From positions 149,988-213,987 of the forward strand of contig JADJNX010000006.1 in NCBI GenBank assembly GCA_016714125.1: a stretch of DNA of 64,000 nt, in the 5' to 3' direction. Under the pieces are notes generated by a model, which saw only the letters and a list, made by a program, of their open reading frames with translations, did no database searches and was not told the origin of the DNA. Of the stretch, positions 1 through 8,001 are shown piece after piece; the stretch's first letter is position 1; every line of letters begins with the position of its first letter. Position numbers and translations under genes: made by a program. This DNA is from Ignavibacteriales bacterium. Lineage in GTDB: Bacteria > Bacteroidota > Ignavibacteria > Ignavibacteriales > Ignavibacteriaceae.

Positions 1-711
1 AAAAAAATCACAACAAGAATGTTGCTTTCCCATACTTCAGGATTGCCAAACTGGCGTCCGGGAGATGATGAAGAGAATGGTTATATCCCCATTGAGTTTG
101 AGCCGGGCTCAAAGTTTGGTTACTCAGGCGAGGGGATGTATTACCTGCAAAAAGTTGTGGAGAAAATAACGGGCAAGTCGCTTGAGGTGTTGGCAAAAGA
201 AATCCTTTTTGACCGAAATTTTATGAAGAACTCAAGTTTTGTGTATTCAGCGGAGTTTGAAGGGAATCTGGCTGCAGGTCACGACACCCTTGGGAATTTC
301 AATAAAAAAACCTCCTATTCCAGAGCGAATGCCGGTTTTTCACTCTATTGTTCGGCAATCGACTATGCCTTGTTTTTACTCGATGTCATGGCACTCGACC
401 GTAAGGGTGGAGATGCTCTTTCAGCAGAGTTCATCGATCAGATGTTAACACCACAAATAAAAGTTACAACCCGGGAACCCCAGATTCGACCCGGGAAAGC
501 AAACGGGATTGATATTTTCCGTGGACTCGGTTGGGTGATCGATTCAACCCTTGAGGGTGATATCTGTTATCACAGTGGAGCCAATGGCTCCGGTTTTAGA
601 TGTTACAGCCAATTTAACCGAAAGAAGGGTTCGGGCATTGTGATTATGACCAATGGTGCCGGGGGCTTCGGAGTTTGGGATGCGATTGTCCGGGAAGTTG
701 GAGATCTTTAG
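1..711 (+). CDS. Serine hydrolase, beta-lactamase/PBP4-like family (5' end outside window)
   Basis: The frame is open to the left edge, so this is the C-terminal part of a larger protein. The first visible residues (ITTRMLLSHTSGLP) are the family hallmark that follows the catalytic SxxK helix, which must lie upstream of base 1. A Tyr-Ser-Gly-Glu-Gly stretch near visible residue 42 sits at the usual YxN position, and HSGANGSG near residue 195 corresponds to the third active-site element (HxG). Members are class C beta-lactamase-like hydrolases or D-Ala peptidases/esterases acting in the periplasm; the substrate cannot be told from the sequence. The family assignment is firm, the function is not. 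Confidence 0.85.
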   Translation, partial: KKITTRMLLSHTSGLPNWRPGDDEENGYIPIEFEPGSKFGYSGEGMYYLQKVVEKITGKSLEVLAKEILFDRNFMKNSSFVYSAEFEGNLAAGHDTLGNFNKKTSYSRANAGFSLYCSAIDYALFLLDVMALDRKGGDALSAEFIDQMLTPQIKVTTREPQIRPGKANGIDIFRGLGWVIDSTLEGDICYHSGANGSGFRCYSQFNRKKGSGIVIMTNGAGGFGVWDAIVREVGDL

Positions 712-819
712 ATTAATCCAATAATCCAATAATATGAAAACCGTAAGAGAAAGGGGACTGCAAGCCGAAGGCATCCCTTTGGGAGATTAGGCGGATTACC
801 GCGGATGATTTTTGACGAA

Positions 820-901
820 GGCTCTCAAAATTTCCTCGAAGAGGAATAAATATTCGTAGCATAATTGTCATCATCAACCTCGAATACCCCGTTTGCGGGG
901 T
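820..901 (-). repeat. Composite two-hairpin intergenic element, copy A
   Basis: Read on the minus strand it has a hairpin ACCCCG-N4-CGGGGT (901-886), a 25-base spacer, then GCTACGAATAT followed by a second hairpin TTCCTC-TTC-GAGGAA (846-832). The same order and the same 25-base spacing occur on the plus strand at 4896-5005. The stem sequences differ but remain paired, which argues for a folded RNA or DNA element rather than random similarity. Confidence 0.6.
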
Positions 902-973
902 TTAATATTCACAGACCCCGATTACCGTCACTGCCAAAAATATTAAGTCCTCCAAAATGTCATTTTTCCCTCT

Positions 974-1636
974 TTATTTAACTTGTTCAGAACTATCAGG
1001 ACTTAGTAAAATATGTGGATTTCTATTAAAATAGTCATTGAATACAAATACTGCAAGGAAGATATATGCGATAAATCCCACAACAATAACCAGTTGAACC
1101 GAGGATGTTTTCTGAATCTCCTGTTTTGATTTTACATCACAAACTTCACCAGGGCAGTACTGAGCTTTTCCTTTATAAAACATTGAATAAAATTTGCAGC
1201 CCAGACAAATACCAAACGCAGTTTCCAAGAATAAAAATATAAGGCAAATCAAACATACAATACCGGTAAGAGGGCTGGGTATATTTAATACCGCTATACT
1301 TATGAAAACTATTGCGGCCAAAACTAAACCAATTATCCATGCAAATTTTTTTTGCTGAGCACCAACATATTCGGGCACTTGGTTCCTAACTATCAAGCGA
1401 CCAATTATTAAAAAAGGAGAAAATTTGGGATTGATAACTACACGTATCAGAATATCTGTTAAAAATATTGTAATAGCATACTTTAGAAGTAGAAAATCCC
1501 CTTTAAGAATAACTACCATAATTGAGATAAACATCATTAAAAATAATATTCCCGCTGCAGCTCTTATTTCCCTTTCATTTAAAACAGGAATGTCGTATCC
1601 TTCAACATCTTCTCCAAAGTAAATTATTTTATTCAT
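974..1636 (-). CDS. DUF4395 family membrane protein
   Basis: A 220-residue integral membrane protein. Visible family features are an N-terminal Asn-Glu-Arg-Glu-Ile-Arg region leading into two membrane segments (about residues 28-65), the block NPKFSPF followed by ARLIVRNQ-like sequence (residues 69-86), VGAQQKKFAW (92-101), and then two more hydrophobic segments. A Cys-rich stretch around residues 143-165 (GICLGC then YCPGEVC) suggests a metal or disulfide site; this is typical of the family, whose biochemical role is unknown. It stands alone on the minus strand; the upstream 490 bases contain no other gene. Confidence 0.8.
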   Translation of the reverse strand: MNKIIYFGEDVEGYDIPVLNEREIRAAAGILFLMMFISIMVVILKGDFLLLKYAITIFLTDILIRVVINPKFSPFLIIGRLIVRNQVPEYVGAQQKKFAWIIGLVLAAIVFISIAVLNIPSPLTGIVCLICLIFLFLETAFGICLGCKFYSMFYKGKAQYCPGEVCDVKSKQEIQKTSSVQLVIVVGFIAYIFLAVFVFNDYFNRNPHILLSPDSSEQVK

Positions 1637-2124
1637 TAGATTTTTTCCTTCTTTTTTTAAATTTCTCGATATCGATGAAAATATATTTGATCCAGGTTGA
1701 TTATAGATTTCATTATCCGATGCAAAAATATGTAATTAATTAAAAATTTAAACAAAAGATCAACATACGGCAAGTTATGGTGAACCAACGGCAATTAGAC
1801 GTTTTGAAAAAAAATCTACTTTAAAATTTTCTGATTGGCATTGTGTAAATTTCAGTTGAGGTTTATTACCTTTCAAAAGAATTTTGTTTGTGTTTCAGCA
1901 AACATTTGAAGTAACTCTTCTTACGGAGCTTGTAATATTAGATGTCTTCTTCTTGTGAAAAAAGGGGAAGGCCCCCCCTTTTTTTTTTTTCCGTATTTTT
2001 TTTTTTTTTTCTTAATTTTGAGATCTTAATTTTTCGATTTTACCTTTTAAGTTTGTTGCAAGTTCTCAAGTTGCATATCTACAACAATAATTGTACATTT
2101 AAGTAATTAATCTCAGGTATTTTT
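1637..2124. other. Gene-free stretch, AT-rich with homopolymers
   Basis: No coding frame is supported here. The left part is the probable promoter region of the DUF4395 gene. The right part contains the poly-C/poly-T hairpin described separately and a second run of 15 T at 1996-2010. Nothing else is recognisable. Confidence 0.5.
1958..1990 (+). terminator. Terminator-like hairpin with long T tract, no clear upstream gene
   Basis: AAAAAAGGGG (1958-1967) can pair with CCCC-TTTTTT (1975-1984), followed by more T to 1990 and another T run after CCGTA. It looks like an intrinsic terminator, but no gene is visible upstream on this strand, so it may end an unrecognised transcript. The runs of C and T are also the kind of place where base counts are unreliable. 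Confidence 0.3.
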
Positions 2125-2454
2125 GTGAAACGGTTTAGCCGGACGCTTGTACTTTATGTCTATATGTTCACCACGCTTTTGTCTATGGCTGGTGGAACCG
2201 GAATAGGTACGTCCTCCATCGTTTCCTTTAAGGCCAGAGGGATTGACCCCAAAGCCCACTACTTCACTTCCTTAAAAATCCCCAAACATATATCCCCCGT
2301 TTCTCATACGACAATCGATATTCATGATGTTTGGGAAATTGTTGATATTAATAATGTCCCCGGATTTGAAGAAATTGTCATTTCAGAGCCGACCGGAAAT
2401 TACTCAACACCGTCAGTTCAACTTCCCACGAACAAGGCTCCGCCCACCATATAA
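2125..2454 (+). CDS. Hypothetical small exported protein
   Basis: A 109-residue frame starting with GTG. The first 25 residues (KRF then a hydrophobic stretch ending SMAGG) look like a signal peptide or membrane anchor. The rest is unremarkable with no cysteines and a Pro/Thr-rich C-terminus; I do not recognise a family. It is followed at 2571 by two tiny membrane-protein genes on the same strand, so the three may be cotranscribed. No clear Shine-Dalgarno site. Coding status is plausible, not certain. Confidence 0.4.
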   Translation: MKRFSRTLVLYVYMFTTLLSMAGGTGIGTSSIVSFKARGIDPKAHYFTSLKIPKHISPVSHTTIDIHDVWEIVDINNVPGFEEIVISEPTGNYSTPSVQLPTNKAPPTI

Positions 2455-2503
2455 TTCATCACCTTTATTCTATTATTCATGCAGCAAATAACAGATGCCG
2501 CCT

Positions 2504-2522
2504 AATGTGTTCATCACACATT
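2504..2522 (+). other. Short perfect hairpin before the tiny membrane-protein genes
   Basis: AATGTGT-TCATC-ACACATT is a perfect 7-bp stem with a 5-base loop, about 50 bases before the ATG at 2571. It has no T tract directly after it, so it is not a classic terminator. It could be a leader structure or an operator; no evidence separates these. Confidence 0.3.
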
Positions 2523-2570
2523 TGGTGTTGTGTTTGTATTTATTCAATTGATATTTAAAGAGAGAATTAT

Positions 2571-2681
2571 ATGGAAAGCAAAGAAAAAAAAGAAAGTGCA
2601 TCATTTTACGGAATGATCATGTTTATAACTCTGATAGTGGGTACAGTAGCCCTGCTGTTAAAGTTCATCATCGGTTTCTGA
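2571..2681 (+). CDS. Tiny single-span membrane protein (36 aa)
   Basis: A 36-codon frame: a charged N-terminus rich in Lys and Glu, then one hydrophobic segment from about residue 14 to the end. AGAGAG at 2560-2565 is a possible ribosome site 5 bases before the ATG. It is followed after 21 bases by another tiny membrane protein, and a strong terminator closes the pair. Such tiny proteins commonly accompany sodium-symporter-type carriers, but no transporter is present here. Family not identified. Confidence 0.5.
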   Translation: MESKEKKESASFYGMIMFITLIVGTVALLLKFIIGF

Positions 2682-2702
2682 TTTTGCGGAAGATGATTTT
2701 TT

Positions 2703-2828
2703 ATGGAAACACCCGCAATTATTACCATGGCAATCGCCTGGACCGTGATAATATCGTTTCTCGTTTATTTCCTTCGGAAAGCAGTTAAAACCCAGAAAAA
2801 GGGTGACGATGCAATCTCAGAGGAATAA
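2703..2828 (+). CDS. Tiny membrane protein resembling MetS-type transporter small subunits (41 aa)
   Basis: A 41-codon frame beginning METPAIITMAIAW, with one membrane span (residues 4-25) and a basic then acidic tail (RKAVKTQKKGDD). The short METxAIIxM start plus a single span and a cytoplasmic Lys-rich tail resembles the small accessory subunits (MetS-like) of neurotransmitter:sodium symporter family carriers. The resemblance rests on a very short sequence. The expected large transporter is not adjacent, so either it lies elsewhere or the similarity misleads. A terminator follows 36 bases after the stop. Confidence 0.5.
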   Translation: METPAIITMAIAWTVIISFLVYFLRKAVKTQKKGDDAISEE

Positions 2829-2864
2829 TTCATTTATGTAAATGATGACTAAATCGTTTAAAAT

Positions 2865-2902
2865 AAAAAGTGCGAATTCACTAAAGGTTCGCACTTTTTT
2901 TT
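2865..2902 (+). terminator. Intrinsic terminator after the tiny membrane-protein genes
   Basis: AAAAAGTGCGAA (2865-2876) pairs perfectly with TTCGCACTTTTT (2888-2899) across an 11-base loop, with a further T run. This is a textbook rho-independent terminator and supports transcription of the small genes upstream. Confidence 0.85.
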
Positions 2903-3000
2903 GCTGGAAATCAAACTACTTGGAATTATTTAGCTTTCAAAAGCTGAAAATAATATGTTTATAACTTCCACATTCTCCCCAAATTTATAATTTTTCGATT

Positions 3001-3043
3001 ATAACCATATTTTATGCTTTGATATTTATGGTTATTACCATAA
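3001..3043 (+). promoter_or_regulatory. Palindromic operator candidate of the mobile-mystery pair
   Basis: TTATGGT-TATT-ACCATAA (3026-3043) is a perfect 7-bp inverted repeat 31 bases before the ATG at 3075. A further half-site ATAACCAT at 3001-3008 is the exact reverse complement of ATGGTTAT at 3028-3035. The position fits autoregulation by the HTH protein encoded just downstream, as in toxin-antitoxin operons (inference). Confidence 0.55.
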
Positions 3044-3074
3044 CTTTGTAAGTTAAATATATGGATATACCCAA

Positions 3075-3539
3075 ATGAACAATGATAATCGAAGATTGTT
3101 GCTTGAACAACTCGACAGGAAGTTGGAGAGTTTTACTCCGGTTCGCAACCTGGAGGTGCCCTCAGAGGGTTGGATAAAGACTGTTCGAACTGCCCTCAAC
3201 ATGTCTCTGGCTCAACTGGCAAGAAGAATGAAAAAAACTCCGGCTACCGTAAAAGAGATGGAGACCCGCGAAAAGGATGGGGGAATTACTCTCAATAAAC
3301 TTGCAGAAGCGGCGGATGCTCTCGAGTGCCGGGTTTTCTACACATTTATTCCCAAGGAAAGAACTTTTGATGATATTATCGAACAACGTGCGTTAAAACT
3401 TGCTAAAGAGATAATTATCCGCACATCCCAGACCATGGAACTTGAGAATCAGGCAAACAACTCAGAACGGAACCGGAATGCTCTTCTCCAAAGAAAAGAG
3501 AGAATTAAATATGAAATGCCGAGGTCTCTGTGGGATTAA
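3075..3539 (+). CDS. Mobile mystery protein A (Xre-like HTH regulator)
   Basis: A 154-residue protein matching the TIGR02612 family. An N-terminal helical part (LLLEQLDRKLESFTPVRNL) is followed by P-EGWI-TVRTALNMSLAQLARR-K-TPATV, the family signature, which is a helix-turn-helix (about residues 35-75), and then EKDGGITLNKLAEAADALECRVFYTFIP. It overlaps by 10 bases the Fic-domain partner. The pair is known from chromosomes and mobile elements and is thought to act like a toxin-antitoxin module with protein A as the DNA-binding regulator; the cellular role remains inference. A palindromic operator candidate lies directly upstream. Confidence 0.9.
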   Translation: MNNDNRRLLLEQLDRKLESFTPVRNLEVPSEGWIKTVRTALNMSLAQLARRMKKTPATVKEMETREKDGGITLNKLAEAADALECRVFYTFIPKERTFDDIIEQRALKLAKEIIIRTSQTMELENQANNSERNRNALLQRKERIKYEMPRSLWD

Positions 3540-4126
3540 ATATTGATTATGAAGATGGTCAAACACCTCTCGACGAGGATGAAAAAGAAGGGTTGAAAAT
3601 TCCAGGGATTACTACTCGGGGTGAGCTTGATGAATTTGAACAAGTTGGTGTGGAAAACGCAATTGCATCTTTATCAAAACAAAAAATATCACCTGAAATA
3701 ATTCTTACTGAGGATTTTTTAATAGATCTGCACATTAAAATGTTTGGGAGTATATGGAAGTGGGCGGGAGAATTTCGTAAAACCAACAAAAATATCGGTG
3801 TTGACAAATATTATATCGGTATCGAAATCAAAAACCTTCTCGAAGATTGTCAATTTTGGGTAAATCATAAAACATTTCCAGACGATGAAATTGCAGTAAG
3901 AGTCAGCCACCGGCTCGTATGGATTCATCCATTTGCAAACGGTAATGGGAGGCATTCAAGGCTCTATGCTGATATCCTTGTAAGCAATGGCTTCAGTCGA
4001 CCTGTTTTCTCGTGGGGCAGTAAGAACTTGATCAAAAAGGGAGAAGCCCGGTCTGCTTATCTCTCAGCATTAAGGCAGGCAGATATTCAGGATTATTCAG
4101 CTTTAGTAAGATTTGCGAGATCATAG
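3530..4126 (+). CDS. Mobile mystery protein B (Fic domain)
   Basis: A 198-residue protein of the TIGR02613 family. The Fic core is clear near residues 133-144: HPFANGNGRHSR, containing the catalytic His and the GNGRxxR phosphate-binding loop. The usual Asp/Glu before GNGR is replaced by Asn, which could alter metal binding and activity compared with canonical AMP-transferring Fic enzymes. The N-terminal GLNIDYEDGQTPLDEDE segment is characteristic of the family. It follows and overlaps the HTH partner, so the two are translationally coupled. Toxicity and target are unknown. Confidence 0.9.
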   Translation: MGLNIDYEDGQTPLDEDEKEGLKIPGITTRGELDEFEQVGVENAIASLSKQKISPEIILTEDFLIDLHIKMFGSIWKWAGEFRKTNKNIGVDKYYIGIEIKNLLEDCQFWVNHKTFPDDEIAVRVSHRLVWIHPFANGNGRHSRLYADILVSNGFSRPVFSWGSKNLIKKGEARSAYLSALRQADIQDYSALVRFARS

Positions 4127-4249
4127 ACTTGAAAAAGTGTTTTGACTAGGCTGTACAAAGTTTTGTGTAAATAGTTAGTGAGATACATACCATTCACTAC
4201 CAAAGATGTCATAGATATTTCATTGTCATAGTTCAGATGACATAGTCCC

Positions 4250-4831
4250 TCAAAACCCAACTCTCATACCAAGCCCAACACCTGGATCGGTTAGCGTTCC
4301 AAGCAGTGTATACAGGGTTACATTGGCATTGTTTTGATGGATGAAATACATCGCTGCGTCAAAGACGAGGAGAAATGCACCTTGCACAAGCAGACTGTTG
4401 CCATACCCGTTGAGGATGTCCTTCTTATCAGAGTTTTTTGCTTTTTCTTTGAGGAATAAACCGGTGGCGATATATGCAAGATCCAGTCCCGCATTAAGGA
4501 CAAAGATATTTTGAAGTGTTTGATGCCCAGTAACTGAATTGTAGAGAGACAAAGAATCTGTGCCGGTGTTCAAAAGTCCATTGAGTGCAAGACCTAAGTT
4601 AACTGTGTTCCAGAGGGCGTTAAATTGATTAAAATATTTGGCTTCTCCCTGGGTGGTGAAAGAGAGAGTGGTACCCGAAACGATATTGGCCAATGCCCAA
4701 CCTCCAAGCACAAGCATACCTGTTCGGTTGATCTCGTTTTTTGTATTCTCAAATTCTTTGAGGGATGGAAGCGCATCCTGTGCGAGAACAAATAACGGCA
4801 GAAATATCAAAAGTAAAAGTGTTTTTTTCAT
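4250..4831 (-). CDS. Membrane protein resembling DUF6992
   Basis: A 193-residue protein with a clean signal peptide (KKTLLLLIFLPLFVLAQ). Mature sequence: LKEFENTKNEINRTGMLVLGGWALANI leads into a membrane segment (residues 38-60), a second hydrophobic stretch at about 74-90, then YGNSLLVQGAFLLVFDAAMYFIH (about 143-166) as a further span. The EINRTGMLVLGGWA block is like the DUF6992 family of Bacteroidota-type genomes. Monocistronic; the region upstream is the structured repeat at 4896-5075. Function unknown. Confidence 0.6.
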   Translation of the reverse strand: MKKTLLLLIFLPLFVLAQDALPSLKEFENTKNEINRTGMLVLGGWALANIVSGTTLSFTTQGEAKYFNQFNALWNTVNLGLALNGLLNTGTDSLSLYNSVTGHQTLQNIFVLNAGLDLAYIATGLFLKEKAKNSDKKDILNGYGNSLLVQGAFLLVFDAAMYFIHQNNANVTLYTLLGTLTDPGVGLGMRVGF

Positions 4832-4895
4832 GTTATAGTAACCTCAATTTTTTGTGGATGGTTCACCATGGTTGGGCAAATAAGTTTCTAATTTA

Positions 4896-5075
4896 ACCCC
4901 GCACACGGGGTAAGGGTAATTTGGAGATTCAGCATAGCTACGAATATGAATTCCGTGTCGCGGAAAATCTTTGAGTTTTTTCGTTTTGCAGAGGGCAATC
5001 GGGACGCTACGAATATATATTCCCCACTGGGGAAAATCTCTGAATTATATCAATTTGCAGAGGGCAATCGGGACG
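4896..5075 (+). repeat. Composite two-hairpin intergenic element, copies B and C
   Basis: A hairpin ACCCCG-CACA-CGGGGT (4896-4911), a 25-base spacer, then two tandem 69-base units (4937-5005 and 5006-5074). Each unit starts GCTACGAATAT, holds a hairpin (TTCCG/CGGAA in the first, TTCCCC/GGGGAA in the second), and ends GCAGAGGGCAATCGGGACG. Stem bases change in pairs between units. Copy A lies in reverse orientation at 820-901. No gene is present in 4832-5254 apart from this and the repeat at 5148. Confidence 0.7.
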
Positions 5076-5147
5076 ATTACCACTCCTCACCCTTACGCCT
5101 AAGATCCGTGGACTCCGCGTAACCATCCCCATCTGCGAAACTCTGTT

Positions 5148-5171
5148 TAATCTGCGTGTATCTGCGTCCCC
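5148..5171 (-). repeat. 24-bp dispersed repeat, also at 21040-21063
   Basis: The minus strand reads GGGGACGCAGATACACGCAG followed by ATTA; the plus strand at 21040-21063 is identical over all 24 bases. Both sit between genes and both are followed by further degenerate copies of a CGCAGAT/CGCGGA-like motif. A 24-base identity in 64 kb cannot be chance. Confidence 0.75.
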
Positions 5172-5254
5172 TAAATTCCATGGAACTATTCCCCCTGAAT
5201 ATTGTTGTATTTTTACCGCTATCGCCAATTATTCAGTAAAGAAAACCGATCAAA

Positions 5255-5889
5255 ATGATTATTACCAGTAAAAATATGTTAGAGTTCGAAAAGCTCTACA
5301 GAACCAATTTTGTCAACTCGTTGAGTGGATTTAAGAGTGCAAACTTGATCGGCACAGTTTCATCTGAGGGCAAAACAAATCTGGCGATATTTAGTTCTGT
5401 AATTCATGTTGGTGCAAATCCACCGGCGATTGGCTTTTTGATGCGTCCCGTTAAAGTTGAAAGAGATACATATAAGAACATAAAAGAGACGGGTTTCTTT
5501 ACGGTTAACCATATAGATAAGGCAATACACAAACAAGCTCATCAAACAGCGGCAAGATTTAGCAGCGATGTTTCGGAATTTGATGAATGTGGATTTACTC
5601 CTGAGTATTCCGAGCACATAAAGGCACCTTATGTTAGAGAATCAAAGATAAAATTGGTTGCCGATTTGTTGAAGAGCAAGAAATCAAATTTAACGGAACT
5701 GTTTTTATGGTTGGAGAAATTATTGAAGTAATCCTCCCCGATAATTTGGTTCTGGAAGACGGTTTCATTGAAATTGAAAAGGCAGGGACAATAACAATCA
5801 GCGGATTGGATAGTTATCATGAAACAACAAAAATTGGTCGCCTTTCATATTTCCAAGCCCGGGACAAAAGCGAAAGAATTATGATATGA
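5255..5889 (+). CDS. Flavin reductase family protein (frameshifted)
   Basis: The first frame (5255-5731) encodes SLSGFKSANLIGTVSSEGKTNLA, PPAIGFLMRP, ERDTYKNIKETGFFTVNH and HQTAARF, the FMN-binding split-barrel pattern of flavin reductases. Around base 5674 the reading frame slips by one base; adding one G there gives ADLLEEQEIKFNGTVFMVGEI and continues through the family-typical end IGRLSYFQARDK to a stop at 5889. The complete protein would be about 211 residues. FMN reductase or a flavin-dependent oxygenase partner is the likely role. The next gene overlaps or abuts the stop. Confidence 0.8.
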
Positions 5890-6129
5890 AGGATTTTTTC
5901 CATTGTAGACATCTCTCGAATAATTGAAATGGCCTGGGAAGACCGCACTCCATTTGAAGCACTCGAAATTCAATTTGGATTAAAAGAAAATGATGTGAGG
6001 GAGATAATGAGAAGAGAAATGAAATCTTCAAGTTTTAGGATGTGGCGTGAGCGGGTAGGTGGTAGAAAAACAAAACATCTTTCTCTCCGCTCAGATGACA
6101 TAAACCGATTTAAGAGTAAAAATCAGTAG
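5886..6129 (+). CDS. Small conserved protein of the TIGR03643/DUF2805 type
   Basis: The segment RIIEMAWEDRTPFEALEIQFGL, followed by REIMRREMKSSSFRMWRERVGGRKTKH, is diagnostic for this short conserved family. An ATG exists at 5929, but the conserved RIIE lies before it. Removing one T from the T6 run at 5894-5899 joins an ATG at 5886 (MKDFSIVDISRIIEMAWED) to the frame, which gives the full family length of about 80 residues and an overlap with the flavin reductase stop. I infer a homopolymer error. Function unknown; an HTH-like fold is plausible. Confidence 0.75.
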
Positions 6130-6153
6130 TTTTGTTAGAGAAGCCCAAATTGT

Positions 6154-6745
6154 TTACCAGCGCATAAATTTATAAGTAAAAATTAATTGAAGGGACAAAT
6201 TTCCGTCATCGATTTTAGCAAAATTATAATATTTTAGTTCAGCACCTACAGCAAAATGTTTATTGAGTGGGCGCAGGTATGTTGCAGCACCTGAGAAACC
6301 AAGGGTAATCTGAGAACTGCTTGCCTTTGATCCAAATCCATTTCCTCTTGTGTTTAGGAACATGACTCCCGAAGAGAATTTAACTTCCAACTCGGGTAAC
6401 ATTTGCGGGAAAACGACCATTGAAAAAAACCGCCAGAAGTGGAATTGAAAACATCGAAATTTCCGCCTTACTTCTCCCAATTCCGGTGAGATTGACCACC
6501 TGATCAAGTGAATACAATTGATGATAACCCGTCTCTACCCCAATCCTTAGCAGGTGTTCAGGCTGCCACATTATTCTTAAAGTCCCATTCAATCCATGAA
6601 GATTAATATCAGGCATGTTGAGATCAGTAAGATGATATGAATATCCGGCTCCAACTTCCAGATTAAGTGAATATAGAGAATCTTTAATCTGGGGAGTGGC
6701 AATGCCCATCAAGATTACAATGAGGAATAACGTCTTTATTAACAT
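6154..6745 (-). CDS. Outer-membrane beta-barrel protein (frameshifted)
   Basis: N-terminal part (6745-6400) has a signal peptide (IKTLFLIVILMGIATPQ) and alternating strands such as LEVGAGYSYHL and LLRIGVETGYHQLYSL. Near base 6403 the frame changes; the continuation reads FPQMLPELEVKFSSGVMFLN, LGFSGAATYLRP, HFAVGAELKYYNF and ends LQLIFTYKFMRW, with a C-terminal aromatic residue typical of barrel proteins. Joined length is about 196 residues. It follows the phosphodiesterase and second barrel gene on the same strand, 4 bases after the stop of the former, so it is the last gene of that operon. Confidence 0.7.
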
Positions 6746-6748
6746 GAT

Positions 6749-8001
6749 CTACCTTGTATAATGATAGTATGCAACAAGTGACGGATAATTTGTAAGAATC
6801 CCATTAAATTTTCCCTCCGTAAGGAAGCTTTCGATAAAAGCCGGGTCGTCCATTGTCCAAACGAAGGCACCTCTTCCCTCATTTTGAAGCTCCATAACAG
6901 TTGAAGTCTGAGTTCCGAGAGTCCACCGAGGCGCCCAATATATTGAATTTGCCCTTCGAACTGAATTAACATCGAGTTCACAGAGTGTTGGGATTGTGCT
7001 AAAATCTTTCATATTAATGAGATTTGTCAACTTATCTTCAGATGGAATTCCAATAACAATCTGAATATCTCTTTTCTTTATTGACCCTCTTTTAAGCATC
7101 TCCTTAACGATCTCAGTGACAATCGGGATTTCATTACGAGAAGATTTTAGATCGAGCCAAACAATCGAAAGAGAAGTTTCTTCAATAATTAATGTAAGAG
7201 CATCGATTAATGTGGGATTTTTTCACCATTTTTTAAGGTAATATAAGCGCTGATAAGAGGCCAGGTGAATTGTTCAATATTCCCCCATAACACACCTTTT
7301 TGAGTTGTTCTTAGATTAATATCATTATCGTGATAAATAAAGGGGACACCATCACTGCTGAGTTTGACATCAATCTCAACACCATTGGCACCATATCCTT
7401 CAGCTTGTTTTAGTATCTCCAGAGTATTTTCCGATACACCGAGATAGTCCGAGTTTCTGCCACCTCCACGGTGAGCAAGAATATGAAATTTTGTCTGTTT
7501 AACAAAATCACTAAATGGACGCAAAAACTTGAGGATAACTTCCGTATTTTTGGGTTGGTTGCCGTTACCAAAAGAACCTCTCAGGATTATTTCACCACTT
7601 GTCGAATCCTTCTGAAGGAGTCTTGTCCCTCCCTCAACTTTGGAAATTTGCATCCCCACAGCACCCGTTTCTGTGCTTGTCCTGAATCTCCAATACCCTT
7701 CAAAATAGAATACAGAATCAAGAACTCCTCCTTGTAAAACTGCGTATCCACCATTTTTTGAAGAAAAAATTGAGAGAGTATTTTTATTCCACTTTAAAAC
7801 CACCTGTTTGCCAAAAACTGAAGCACCGGATTCTACTGTGTAAATCCCTTCCATCCAGGGTTTTGGTTTATTTGGAACAGGATCCGTTGAACCAAGAACA
7901 CCGGAGGGATCAACAATCGGGTATTGTACCTCAACACTATTTTCGCATGATGAAAGGAGAAATGAGACTCCCAAACAGAGGAGAAATATTACTTTTTTCA
8001 T
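6749..8001 (-). CDS. Lipoprotein glycerophosphodiester phosphodiesterase (frameshifted)
   Basis: Starts KKVIFLLCLGVSFLLSSC, a lipoprotein signal with Cys19. Residues about 20-170 form an extra domain I do not recognise (EGIYTVESGASVFGKQV...). The GDPD domain begins at ILAHRGGG and continues with SENTLE, GVEIDVKLSSDG and FIYHDND, giving the catalytic His, Glu and Asp of the TIM-barrel family. At about 7210 one base is missing (IPH-stop becomes IPTLIDALTL), and the frame then runs through LKRGSIKKRDIQIVIG and AFVWTMDD to GILTNYPSLV. Likely hydrolyses glycerophosphodiesters at the envelope. Its start overlaps the upstream barrel gene by 4 bases. Confidence 0.8.

Noticed and set aside
2455..2570. 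SAM or other riboswitch before the MetS-like small protein
   Set aside because: Only a simple 7-bp hairpin is visible; no conserved riboswitch core can be recognised.
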